Below are positions 36,401 to 44,594 of a stretch of 64,000 nt of DNA, in pieces. Origin of the DNA: G963422445 sp963422445 (GTDB lineage: Bacteria > Pseudomonadota > Alphaproteobacteria > Thalassobaculales > Thalassobaculaceae); the NCBI GenBank assembly GCA_963422445.2, contig OY729512.2, positions 5,580,001-5,644,000 on the forward strand, in the 5' to 3' direction. Position numbers and translations under genes: made by a program. Position 1 is the stretch's first letter, and each line of letters begins with the position of its first letter. The notes under the pieces are model-generated. The model was not told the origin of the DNA. It searched no databases and saw nothing but the letters and a program-made list of their open reading frames with translations.

Positions 36401-37222
36401 CGCAAGATGTACAAGCGCGCAGGCGTGTTCTGGAGGGAAGCCAACGGTTCGCAGCCGGAGGAGAATCCGTGGGGTGTGAGTTTTCAACGCATGTTCGATA
36501 TGTCCAACGACTCGGGGCTGTTCAGAACCCGCCAGGAAATGGAAGAGGAAGGGTGGGCGCTTGACGGCAACGTGTTTACCCGTGGCGACGAACGCTATCT
36601 GCCGTTGTACGAGGCAAAGCTGTTCCATCAGTATGACCACAGGTTCGCCACGTTCGAGGGCGTCTTTGGCAGAGATATCAGGAACGGCAATGCCCGACCG
36701 ATGTCGGCAGGCGAAAAATCCGATCCCGGCACGGTCGCCGTTCCGCGATACTGGGTTCCAGAAATGGAAGTCGCGGAAAGACTTGACATAGGCAGAGAGA
36801 CCGCACAATTGTTTGCCGAGCCGAGCCGAGCCGAGCCGAGCCGAGCCGAGCCGAGCCGAGCCGAGCCGAGCCGAGCCGAGCCGAGCCGAGCCGAGCCGAG
36901 CCGAGCCGAGCCGAGCCGAGCCGAGCCGAGCCGAGCCGAGCCGAGCCGAGCCGAGCCGAGCCGAGCCGAGCCGAGCCGAGCCGAGCCGAGCCGAGCCGAG
37001 CCGAGCCGTATTCGACACTCTCACGGAGCTGGCTCGCAACTCGCTCTCCGGGATATCGCTCGAGCAACCGACGAACGAACTGGAGTCGTCACAATGATTC
37101 CGATTGGCGCGGTAGGAAATACCGCAGTAGTTCTTACCATTGGATCTTCGCCTTCAGGAAGGTCACCAACGCCACCAATGAACGGACTTCAATCGCGGCT
37201 ATCCTGCGAGCCGCCGCAGTGA
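33473..37222 (+). CDS. Eco57I/PglX-like adenine methyltransferase, SSR-truncated frame
   Basis: 1249 aa as sequenced. The GTG start lies 2 nt after the SNF2 stop; no closer ATG exists in frame. SAM loop DPACGSGHFLL (508-518) and the amino-methyltransferase tetrad NPPW (763-766) show an N6-adenine methyltransferase of the type IIG/BREX-PglX/DrmMI kind. From about residue 1115 the frame reads through 38 tandem CCGAG units as a repeating A-E-P-S-R pentapeptide. It then covers one target-recognition-like motif (LALRDIARATDERT) and stops at 37220-37222. Losing one unit would join it to the frame of 37219-37926 and give ~1482 aa, close to normal for the family; gaining one gives ~1209 aa. It is therefore predicted to be phase-variable and currently short. 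Confidence 0.85.
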   Translation: MASARRSRGFTALKIEGGILPPEFLQAVAALEAPRQTGADYGLSKSLAVKEELARYWRIASDLHGRYAERHPRQDLRATQVGVEDWLVPFLRSVLGYDDLTAAESVVREDRVFSLTHRACGGAVPLLLVTHEFDLDRADPRFGHDGRRQAPHGMMQEYLNAEDDALWGMVSNGSKLRILRDNPSLTRPSCIEADLDLVFAEELYPDFAALWLVAHATRLRPADDKPSGCIIESWRAKAHETGERVRENLRDGVTDSLRRIGNGFLQHPSNVKLREALESGALTPERYFQQLLRLVYRLLFLFTAEERNLLHTPEATDEQRAVFADGYALSRLRERALRRRHYDRNQDLWRGLQITFRALAESAPGLGLPALGGLFRADRCPDLDDAAIANEHLLEAVRTLAFFRSDRSLARINYRDMDTEELGSVYESLLELRPVIDVDASPWTFTFTGDGNGERAKGSDRKLTGSYYTPPSLVSELVKSTLDPVVAEAIAARPEDPRAAILALRIVDPACGSGHFLLAAARRLAAEIARIESGVDTSDEATRQHALREVVQHCIYGVDRNPLAVELCKTALWMETIEPGKPLTFLDSHILRGDSLVGILDPEIMAGGIPGDAYKPLTGDDKAVCRDLKKRNRQPKQEDLFDQDAVLEVAVAGIDLDAMPEETLDEVERKRAAWEAALRDDTRTREALRANLFVGAYFAPKTRDTLQIVPQTQDLQRLGSDVPRRRGVEALVRKLAGTRDFFHWHLAFAEIMQNRGFDAVLGNPPWERIKLQEQEFFALRSPEIAAAPNKAARDHLIRQLNRDDASPAEKALFIEFETAKREAEAASQFARTGGRFPLTGVGDLNTYAVFAETFLQLVNPRGRAGMIVPTGIATDHSTKAFFEHIVTRQRLVSLFDFENREKVFPGIDSRIKFCLLTLSGKDNPVSEAEFAFFLHQAEQLKEAEQRFTLSTDDFLLFNPNTRTCPIFRTRRDMEIARKMYKRAGVFWREANGSQPEENPWGVSFQRMFDMSNDSGLFRTRQEMEEEGWALDGNVFTRGDERYLPLYEAKLFHQYDHRFATFEGVFGRDIRNGNARPMSAGEKSDPGTVAVPRYWVPEMEVAERLDIGRETAQLFAEPSRAEPSRAEPSRAEPSRAEPSRAEPSRAEPSRAEPSRAEPSRAEPSRAEPSRAEPSRAEPSRIRHSHGAGSQLALRDIARATDERTGVVTMIPIGAVGNTAVVLTIGSSPSGRSPTPPMNGLQSRLSCEPPQ
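36815..37008 (+). repeat. Pentanucleotide tract, 38 x CCGAG
   Basis: An uninterrupted run of 38 CCGAG units (36816-37005), flanked by G and CCG, inside the methyltransferase coding sequence. A 5-bp unit shifts the frame with every gain or loss, while three units restore it. The three downstream frames end at 37222 (38 copies), 37926 (37 copies) and 37097 (39 copies). This is the classic layout of contingency repeats. Confidence 0.97.
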
Positions 37223-37926
37223 GCGACGGGGGTCCACTTGTCCAAACTGCCTTCGTGGAATGGCTTCACACTTTCCGTGACATTACGAATGCAACAAATG
37301 AACGGACCCTAGTTACCGGAGGTCTTCCTCGCATCGGCTTGGGGAATAGCGCACCAGCGATTGACTACCGCTACAGCAGAGCAATCTCGACAACCCTCGT
37401 CTTGGCGAACATGAACAGCCTCCCTCTCGACTGGGCAGCCCGCTTCTCTGTCGGCGGGGTCCACATGAACTTCTTTATCCTCAAACAACTCCCCGTGTTG
37501 CGACCGGAGGCATATCTGAACGAAACCATTTGCGCGCATCTGTGGGTCCAACTGATCGTGCCGCGTGCCCTGGAATTGACCTACACATCCAAGGAAATGA
37601 CCGGTTTTGCCAATGATCTCGGTTATCACGGCCCGCCCTTTCCTTGGAACGAGGGGCGCCGTCATTTTCTCCAGTGCGAACTTGATGCGATCTTCGCCCA
37701 TATGTACGGACTCAGCCGATCCGACTTGGAATGGATATTGGACGCAGGAGCTCCAAGCTTATCGTTTCCGTCCCTCAAACAGAACGAGATGAAGGAATTC
37801 GGCGAGTACCGTACCCAGCGGTTCGTGCTCATGGCCTTCGACCAATTGGAGAGTGGCCAAGCTCCCAACCTTGACGACACCGGCGCGTATTCAACTTCTC
37901 CAGGATCGTCCAGGACAACGTCTTGA
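37219..37926 (+). CDS. Out-of-frame C-terminal specificity segment of the methyltransferase
   Basis: Continuous with an open frame that begins at the CCGAG tract and has no stop from there to 37926, so it is the natural C-terminus when the tract has 37 copies. It contains TAFVEWLHTFRDITNATNER, then LLANMNSLPLDW-like and VGGVHMNFFILKQLPVLRPEAY sequences, hallmarks of the C-terminal target-recognition region of Eco57I-like enzymes. Alone it could start at the GTG at 37219, which overlaps the methyltransferase TGA (GTGA), allowing re-initiation as a separate subunit. It is more AT-rich than the upstream gene, suggesting recombinational replacement. Confidence 0.7.
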   Translation: MSDGGPLVQTAFVEWLHTFRDITNATNERTLVTGGLPRIGLGNSAPAIDYRYSRAISTTLVLANMNSLPLDWAARFSVGGVHMNFFILKQLPVLRPEAYLNETICAHLWVQLIVPRALELTYTSKEMTGFANDLGYHGPPFPWNEGRRHFLQCELDAIFAHMYGLSRSDLEWILDAGAPSLSFPSLKQNEMKEFGEYRTQRFVLMAFDQLESGQAPNLDDTGAYSTSPGSSRTTS

Positions 37927-37984
37927 TATCAGGCTCGTACAACTGAGTTTTTGAACAACCCGAAGGCGAATGTAGATTCCACGA

Positions 37985-38587
37985 ATGATCGAACGGCGGC
38001 GACATGTGCTTCCTTATTCAGAGGTGTACGCATTGCTCTGGTTGAGCAGACGATGCGAGGCGAGAATTAGGGAGTTCTTGAGGTCGTGGGGAGTTCCTGA
38101 CGGTGCAATTGAATCGGGATTGCACCTGACCGTCTATCACGCCCGGCGCCACTTGCCGGGATTGGAGCAGTTTCAGCGTGTCCGAAGAGTCTCCATCGAG
38201 GCGCATGCACGGGAAACGCGCTTCATGGTCTTCGCTCCGGGAAGCGAGAATCCTCGCCCCGAACTGGAACCTGCGAAGAGATCTGTTGGAATACGACTCA
38301 CGAAACGAAACACCGCCATCGAGGACATTCATGCTCTCCGACATCGGATGATTTCTCTGGAGACCTCGCATGTTGTGGGTCAACGCAAGCGGAGTACGGC
38401 ATGGACAAGCTGCTTCGGCGCCAGACGCTATCAACCCCACGTCAAGCTACTGGGACCAGGAAATGAGATCGATCATGATTTGACTACGATTGGCCAACAG
38501 TTCCGCGATTTCTTCAAGACCATGGAATTCGGCAAGTACGAAATCGTCACACGTCCACGATCATTGGATCATCGCATTCGCTCGTAG
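37985..38587 (+). CDS. 2H phosphoesterase-like protein
   Basis: 200 aa. Two H-x-[TK] motifs are spaced as in 2H phosphoesterases: LHLTVYHARR (about residue 47) and YQPHVKLLGPG (about residue 150); the second has Lys where Thr/Ser is usual. 2H enzymes act on 2',3'-cyclic phosphates, 2'-5' linked oligonucleotides or ADP-ribose derivatives. The gene is distinctly AT-rich compared with the element, follows the methyltransferase segment by 58 nt, and converges on the relaxase remnant. The ribosome site is weak. Activity is uncertain because of the altered second motif. Confidence 0.6.
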   Translation: MIERRRHVLPYSEVYALLWLSRRCEARIREFLRSWGVPDGAIESGLHLTVYHARRHLPGLEQFQRVRRVSIEAHARETRFMVFAPGSENPRPELEPAKRSVGIRLTKRNTAIEDIHALRHRMISLETSHVVGQRKRSTAWTSCFGARRYQPHVKLLGPGNEIDHDLTTIGQQFRDFFKTMEFGKYEIVTRPRSLDHRIRS

Positions 38588-38615
38588 GGGAACCGAGTCA
38601 CATTTCACTGTCAGA

Positions 38616-40231
38616 TCACAGCCCAATATCCATGTCCTTGACGCGCTCGCGATCAGACTCGAGCACCTCATGCGCATTCGTCGCCGATGCAGTGTCCTTG
38701 CCTCCGCCCGTTTCCATTCCACGCTGCGGTTCGCGTTCGCCGGCAGGGAGAACCCCCTGTTCCTTTTCGTGTGCCCAGCGCTTTGTTGTACCAATGCCCT
38801 CCAGCGCCGATATCCGCTGGCCGGTGATCGCTTCGAGCTGCTCGCGCAGCGCCTTCGCGTCGTCGGTCACGAGTTCCGCCCGGTCGCGGGCGCGGCTGAT
38901 CTCGACGTAGAAGCTCTTCTGCGTGGTCAGGTTGGGATGGTTCGCCTCCATCGCGGCAATCACGGTATCGACGGTGCGTCCCTGGAAGGCGTGCACGGTG
39001 GAGGCCCAGGCGCGGTCGATATGGCGCAGTTGCGGATCGCCGGTGCGCATGTCGAGCACCCGCCTGTCCTCGAGCTGAAATGTCATCCGGCCGTCCTTCA
39101 CGGCCGCGACCTCGGCCGTCTGGCTGTTGATGAGCCTGAGCCCGGCGTCGTTGCGGGTCCAGCGGATGCGGTCGCCGGTGCGTACCTCCATGTCCTCGGT
39201 GCGATAGACCTCGACCCCGCCGGTCCGCGCCGCGAGCCTGTTCGGCTCCCAGGCAACCGACTTGCTGTCCTTGCCCGCGAGGTAGACCGTGCCGGCCTTG
39301 TGATCCACGCCGACGACGCGCAGCTCGTCGCCCTTCTCGACGCCGAGCCGCTTGTAGGGTCGGTGAAACGTCACCACGTCGCCGGGGCGGTAGTTGGCGG
39401 CGAGCGTCTTCTCGGCATTGGTGTAGCCGCGCGAGACCAGGCGCTCAGTGTTCATCGCAGGGCCGTGGACGGTGCCGTCGCGGACCAAGCGCTCGCGGAC
39501 GATGGCGTTGATGCCCTCGCGTAGCGCATGGCTCGGCGCCATCAGCCCGGCCCTGGCGCGCTCCTCCGGCGAGAGCGCGAGCCAGCGCGCGGCCGCGGCG
39601 CCCGCGGGGTTGTCCGCCTTCACCTCGGTCACGTTGGAGCCGAGCTTCTCGAATGTCCGCTTCACGCCGCCGTCGAGGCTCGCGTCGACGGCGGCCTTCA
39701 GGTCCGGATCGCGCTGGCGCATGATCTCGTTCATCGTCGCGGACTTCATGTCCGCGCGCTGTAGCTGCGCGAAGGGCTTGCCGGCGTCCACCGCGTCGAG
39801 CTGCTTCTCGTCGCCGACCAGCACCAAGCGGGGGAGGTGGAGCGTGTTCGCGATCTTGAGCAGGTCACGGGCCTAGACGGTGGAGGCGAGCGAACCCTCG
39901 CGCACCACCAGCACGGTCTTCCGATATGCCGCGAGCATGTCCCGTTCGCCTTTCCGGCTCAGCCGCCCCTCGCCGCCGCCGGCGTTGCGCGCGAGGAAGC
40001 ATTGCAGGGTCTCGCTGGCGATGCCGACTTCGGTGGCCAGCGTGCGCGCGACCGAGGCCGAGGGCGCGAGCCCCTTGACCGCGCCCGTGCGCTTCTGGAG
40101 AAGCGCACGGGCGCGGTTCAGCATGGTGGTCTTGCCGGTGCCGGCATAGCCCTGCACGCCGACCGTGCGGTGCTTCTCCGAAAGGATCAGCCTGACGGCC
40201 TCCTTCCGCCCGGCGGTGAGCGGTCCGTTCC
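38616..40231 (-). pseudogene. Truncated MobF relaxase (traI) 3' fragment with nonsense codon
   Basis: Corresponds to the helicase/C-terminal half of the intact relaxase at 51928-54870, beginning abruptly near GPLTAGRKEAV. Walker A GYAGTGKTTML is present. A CAG-to-TAG change at 39873-39875 stops the frame exactly where the intact protein has LASTVQARDLL. The remainder (LVLVGDEKQLDAVDAG through FYVEISRARDRAELVTDDAK to DMDIGL) is otherwise open. It is clearly diverged from the intact copy and has its own C-terminal tail, so it is a remnant of a different relaxase gene rather than a recent duplication. Confidence 0.9.
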
Positions 40232-40305
40232 TGTACTACGAATATCCTCATCCTTTCTCACCGTCTCGCTGCAATTTTCTCCAAATAGAATCAAGCTTTG
40301 AAATA

Positions 40306-41266
40306 GGCTCAATTAGCGATTCGTAAGCATTGTTTGTAGACTGGCCCGGATCTCAGGAGGTTGGGTCATGGACAGTCAGGACTTTCAGGGTTGGCTTTCG
40401 GCAGCGGTGGGGCTGACGCGGGCACAGCGGCGCGAGGCGCTGGCGGTGCTGTCCGGCCGGCGCGCAGACGAGGCGTCGAAGGCGGCGATCGAACTCGCTG
40501 TGGACGAGGCCCGGCGCTGCCCGCATTGCGCGCGCGAAGGGGCGGTTTCGCGCGGCATGGCGCGGGGCCTGCGGCGCTACCAGTGCAAGGGCTGCGGCAG
40601 GACCTTCAACGCGCTGACCGGCACCCCGCTGTCGGGCCTGCACCACAAGGAGCGCTGGCTGTCGTTCGGGGCCTCGCTTGCGGAGGGCGAGACAGTGAAG
40701 GCGTCGGCGCGGGGTGGTTCGGGGGTGCTCAAGGGCATCGTGGAGGCGGACGAGACGTACATGCTGGAGAGCCGGAAGGGCACGCGCAAGCTGGGGCGCA
40801 AGGCGCGGCGGCGGGGCGGCAAGGCGAAGAAGCGCGGCCTCTCGCGCGAGCAGGCGCCGGTTCTCATGGCGGCGGACCGTGGCGGGACGACATTCAGCGC
40901 GGTACTGCCCAGGGTCGATGCGGTGGCGCTCACGGCCGCCCTCGATCCGGTGCTCGCCAGGGACGCCCTGCTGGTCTCCGACGGCGGCGCGAGCTACCCA
41001 CCGTGCGCCGCCGCCCTCGGAGTGAGCCACGAGAGCCTCAACCGGTCGATGGGGGAACGGGTCCGGGGCGATCTGCATGTGCAGACGGTGAACAGCCACC
41101 ACAGCCGCTGGAAGGACTTCCTGCGACCGCGCCGGGGCGTTGCCACCCGCTATCTGGACAACTTCTGAGCTGGTTCCACCTCGTCGGCCTCGCCCCCGGC
41201 GCCAATGATCGCGCCTGCCTCGCCGCTGCCGTGACAAGATAAACCATACGATTCGATAATTGAGCC
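40306..41266 (+). mobile_element. Insertion sequence, IS1595 family
   Basis: 961 bp. Terminal inverted repeats begin GGCTCAATTA: the left end (40306-40325) and the complement of the right end (41247-41266) match at 18 of 20 positions. Both ends are bordered by the same 8-bp sequence TTGAAATA (40298-40305 and 41267-41274), a target-site duplication of the length typical for IS1595 elements. It carries one transposase gene. Confidence 0.95.
40368..41168 (+). CDS. IS1595-family (ISXO2-like) transposase, 3' frameshift
   Basis: 266 aa. An N-terminal zinc-ribbon (RCPHCAREGAVSRG, then RYQCKGCGRTFNALTGTPLS) and a DDE/DDN-type core (VEADETYMLESRKG, VLMAADRGG, LVSDGGASY, then SLNRSMGERVRGDLHVQTVN) mark the IS1595/ISXO2 group. 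It ends at RYLDNF. The expected continuation (LLSWFHLVGLAPG) is intact in another frame just after, so one base appears to be missing near 41165. The loss removes about 27 residues after the catalytic core; activity is uncertain. AGGAGG precedes the ATG. Confidence 0.9.
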   Translation: MDSQDFQGWLSAAVGLTRAQRREALAVLSGRRADEASKAAIELAVDEARRCPHCAREGAVSRGMARGLRRYQCKGCGRTFNALTGTPLSGLHHKERWLSFGASLAEGETVKASARGGSGVLKGIVEADETYMLESRKGTRKLGRKARRRGGKAKKRGLSREQAPVLMAADRGGTTFSAVLPRVDAVALTAALDPVLARDALLVSDGGASYPPCAAALGVSHESLNRSMGERVRGDLHVQTVNSHHSRWKDFLRPRRGVATRYLDNF

Positions 41267-41315
41267 TTGAAATATTCTCATATTCTCAAGATAGATTGGT
41301 GCCAAGCTCGACCGG

Positions 41316-44300
41316 TCACGCCGCGTCCATCGCCGTCCGTACTCGTACAAGCGTGCCCTCCCAGGTTTCCTCAGGCGGCGCGGAATTGAGATAAGGCCGG
41401 ATCGCCTTGAAGCGATCATGCAGCATTCTGCGGGAGAGGCGTTCATTTCGAAGGTGGTGATGCAGAGCAGCCTTTTCGTGTGCATCGAAGCCGTGCCTGA
41501 CACAGTATCCAAGCTGAGCGAGCGCCGATGGGACAGAAGCGGCCTTTCCCTCGTTTGCTGATGCAGCATGTTGTGCTAGCAGTGCGGGTACGCTGATAGC
41601 ATAGGCGAGCTCCGGCACGATTCGTATCATGAATTTCCGCGCACCATCGCAGGCCTTGAGCTGTTCCAACTTGATGCCGAGTGCGATCTCAAGATCGCGA
41701 AGCGGTCTACCCTTCATCCAAAGCCGGGTAAGCTTTCTCAGGTAGGGAAGCGCGTGACCGGCTCGCTTCTCCAAATCTTCTATACTTTTAAATGAACTGC
41801 CAAACAGGTTCTCAAGGTTCTCAGGACGAAATACCTGCTCAAGAAGTTTGGGATTTTTGCTCAACCATCCGAAGAACCAGCGTCGCCATTCAGTAACGGA
41901 GGCATCCGCCGCTGGCGCCGCGTCGGCGAGATGTTCGGCAAGGCTCACGACCACATCGACCGAGAAACCAACCGTCGCTGCGATCCCACGCAAATTCATT
42001 TCATCGCCGGACAGGGTCTCTTCGCGTGCCAGGAGTTGACTCGCTGCTTCGGTTCGCGATAGCAACCAGTTCTCTTTCTCTTGCCGGCGAGCCCGGAATC
42101 CGCCGAGCGACCGCCGAATGGCCCGCGAAAGGAGCTCACCGGATTCTTCGCCTGTCCCACCGCCGGCAAGCTTGGCAATGCAATACCGCTCCAGCGCGCC
42201 GGCGTCGTCCACGTTCGCATGAACACGATCGAGCACGGCGGTCAGTGGATCGTCGATGTCGAGGCACTGGTCAGACTGCCCGAATATCTCACGCAGCGCT
42301 GCCCAGTGAGGACCTATGGTCGCGTCGTCATAGTCGATCCCCACGACCTTGCCCGGAACGACGAGGACAATTCCGTTCGCGTTGTAGCCCGCGCGGCCCG
42401 CCCGGCCCGCGGCGTTGAGAAGTTCCTGAGCCTCGAGGATCTCGAGTCTGTTGCTCTCCTGGTCGAACCGGCTGTCCTCGGCGATAATGACAAGCTCGCT
42501 CGGCAGGTTCATCCCCTGGGCTATCGTCGAGGTCGCCGTCAGGACCGAGAGGCCATCCTCCCGCTTGTAGAGCGCTTCCACGAGTCGGCGTTCCTCGGGC
42601 AGGAGCAGCCCGTGATGGACAGCGGTAGGGGCTTCGATCAGCCTCTTGTTTGCATCGAGGTACAGATGCGCGCCGCCGCCGAGTTCCCGGGCTGCCGTGT
42701 CGCGAAGCGCCCGCTCTTCTTCGGAGAGGCGAATATCTACCGCACCGAGACGCGCGGAGACCTTTCTCGATGCGCTGACTGCATTTCGTATGGTCTGGAA
42801 AAAGATCAGCGTCTTGATGCCGGATCTTGCAGCCGCCGCGGCAATCGCCGACGACACTTCGCCGGAGTTCGGTGTCAATCGCCAGGATGCGTTGATGCCG
42901 AGAAGCGGCTTCTCTTCGAGGATCGGCAGCAGGGCGTAGTCGTCCCTCGCTATCGTCGCCCAGGTTTGCTTCAGGCTGAACAACCCGAACGGCCGCGCGG
43001 GTACGGCTTGTCTCGCTGATGTCGGAATGCCCTTGATTCTTGAGACTTGCCGTTCGCGATGGAGCACGGCGCGCAGTTCAGAGATGTCTCGATCCTGATA
43101 GACGACGCTGCCACGCAGTTGCCGTGTGGGTTTCCAAGGTAGGGATAGGGCAAGGCATCGGCGACCGGTCAGATACTCCAGCCACTCGGCGATCTCCTCG
43201 GTGTTTCTCATCATCGCCGAAAGCAGCAGAAGATCGGCGTCGGGCGCGAGCCGCACGAAATTCAGGACGCAGAGCATCGCATCCAGCGCCCGACGATCGG
43301 ACGCGCCTTCGTATGGATGCAGAAGATGGCATTCGTCGAACACTAGGAGACCCGCTTCTTCAAAGACCGAGGCATCGAAGCTCATCTGTGCCAGGCAGGC
43401 TTCGGGGGTTGCTACCAAGATTTCTGGCAGTAGGCCCTCTCCAGTCAGAAGGCCGAATTCGTCGAGACGTTCGTGCTGGACACGAGCTCCCGGAAACGCA
43501 CGGGCGAGCATGTTTCGGGTCTGATCCACGAGGGCATGCGTCGGCGCCAGAAAGACCACTCCCTTGTCGGTCAAGAGCGCCGTGCGGATTTTCAACTCCG
43601 CGAGAGCCGATTTTCCCGCGCCCGTGGGGAAACCCACGACCGCGGAAACACCCGGTTCGAGATAGCCGTCACTGATTGCCTTGCGATGATTGCGCCAGAG
43701 AAAGGGACGGTCCTTCGCCACGCGCTTCACGCCCGCGCGCCACCGGGCGGGATCGATCCCACCCGGCGGTGGGATCGCCACCACTGCGCCGCCCGCGATG
43801 TCGCCGGCGACAGCGATAAGGATCGACGCCAGATGACTCGGTCCAGAGAAGACGCTCACAGGTCCGGCCTCCATGCCCCTGGCATCGAAGTCGCCGCTAT
43901 CGGCACAAAGGGATTTGACGCTGCGGAAGATCTCCAACGGGTCGCCGCCGGCTGGAGGATCGCCAGCGGCGAGCAACCGCCCGGCCAGCGTCCGCACTCC
44001 CTTCAGGATGGTCCTGTACAGGGCCGAGGCGGCGGTGTCGGCCATCCCGGGACGCCGGACCGCACCGCGAGCCGGCAACGCGGTTTCGGTAATGGCATTC
44101 AGACGACCCTGGGCGAGCGCTCGCAGAGCAGCGATCAGGGCGCCTTCCACCCGATTGTCCGTCGCCGATCGAACCCGCCGCGCCATTTCAAGGGCGTCCG
44201 CCGAAGCTTCCGCGACAAGGAAGAGCAGCATGGCAGCGATATCCGGCGACACACTCCGCGTATCGAGAAACGACGGCGGGGCCTCCGGTTCGCGGATACG

Positions 44301-44594
44301 CTCGGCGTTGAAGACGAGTTGATGGGCCGTCGCGGCGACGAATGCCGCCGCCGCGCGGTCCTCCCGGTTAGGCGACACCGACACCAGGGCTTCGTTGGTG
44401 AACGCGAGACGCCGGGCATGGGATACCAACGCCGCAAGTTCCTCGTCATCGACGATCTCGCCGGCCCGTAACCGCAATCGAGCTGCAACGATCCTGGCGT
44501 AGGAATCCGACAACCAGTCCGGCAGGCCGTCTCGGTCAAGGCCCTCAAGGGGTGGCGTCCTGCGGATAAGGTCGGTGGTCGACGGGTCAAACAT
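41316..44594 (-). CDS. Ski2-like helicase, HamB-like
   Basis: 1092 aa. A long N-terminal helical region (~300 aa) precedes an SF2 helicase: FPTGAGKSAL (about 322-331), DECH (about 418), LLLLSAMMRNTEE, TATSTIAQGMNLP, and ELLNAAGRAGRAG (about 720-730). The last two are Ski2/Hel308-type motifs. A C-terminal ~300 aa is helical. The pairing with a small PD-(D/E)XK protein whose stop overlaps this start by 8 nt matches the HamA-HamB (Hachiman) and AbpA-AbpB anti-phage organisation. In such systems the helicase senses DNA and restrains or unleashes the nuclease. Its membership is inferred from architecture. Confidence 0.75.
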   Translation of the reverse strand: MFDPSTTDLIRRTPPLEGLDRDGLPDWLSDSYARIVAARLRLRAGEIVDDEELAALVSHARRLAFTNEALVSVSPNREDRAAAAFVAATAHQLVFNAERIREPEAPPSFLDTRSVSPDIAAMLLFLVAEASADALEMARRVRSATDNRVEGALIAALRALAQGRLNAITETALPARGAVRRPGMADTAASALYRTILKGVRTLAGRLLAAGDPPAGGDPLEIFRSVKSLCADSGDFDARGMEAGPVSVFSGPSHLASILIAVAGDIAGGAVVAIPPPGGIDPARWRAGVKRVAKDRPFLWRNHRKAISDGYLEPGVSAVVGFPTGAGKSALAELKIRTALLTDKGVVFLAPTHALVDQTRNMLARAFPGARVQHERLDEFGLLTGEGLLPEILVATPEACLAQMSFDASVFEEAGLLVFDECHLLHPYEGASDRRALDAMLCVLNFVRLAPDADLLLLSAMMRNTEEIAEWLEYLTGRRCLALSLPWKPTRQLRGSVVYQDRDISELRAVLHRERQVSRIKGIPTSARQAVPARPFGLFSLKQTWATIARDDYALLPILEEKPLLGINASWRLTPNSGEVSSAIAAAAARSGIKTLIFFQTIRNAVSASRKVSARLGAVDIRLSEEERALRDTAARELGGGAHLYLDANKRLIEAPTAVHHGLLLPEERRLVEALYKREDGLSVLTATSTIAQGMNLPSELVIIAEDSRFDQESNRLEILEAQELLNAAGRAGRAGYNANGIVLVVPGKVVGIDYDDATIGPHWAALREIFGQSDQCLDIDDPLTAVLDRVHANVDDAGALERYCIAKLAGGGTGEESGELLSRAIRRSLGGFRARRQEKENWLLSRTEAASQLLAREETLSGDEMNLRGIAATVGFSVDVVVSLAEHLADAAPAADASVTEWRRWFFGWLSKNPKLLEQVFRPENLENLFGSSFKSIEDLEKRAGHALPYLRKLTRLWMKGRPLRDLEIALGIKLEQLKACDGARKFMIRIVPELAYAISVPALLAQHAASANEGKAASVPSALAQLGYCVRHGFDAHEKAALHHHLRNERLSRRMLHDRFKAIRPYLNSAPPEETWEGTLVRVRTAMDAA

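Noticed and set aside
36815..37008. CRISPR array or protein-repeat gene
   Set aside because: The unit is 5 bp with no spacers; it is a simple sequence repeat within a methyltransferase gene.
36813..37097. Separate AEPSR-repeat protein gene
   Set aside because: It is an alternative frame of the repeat tract, relevant only as the 39-copy end of the methyltransferase.
25323..37926. Canonical class 1 DISARM
   Set aside because: No separate DrmB or PLD-type DrmC is present; I call it DISARM-like only.
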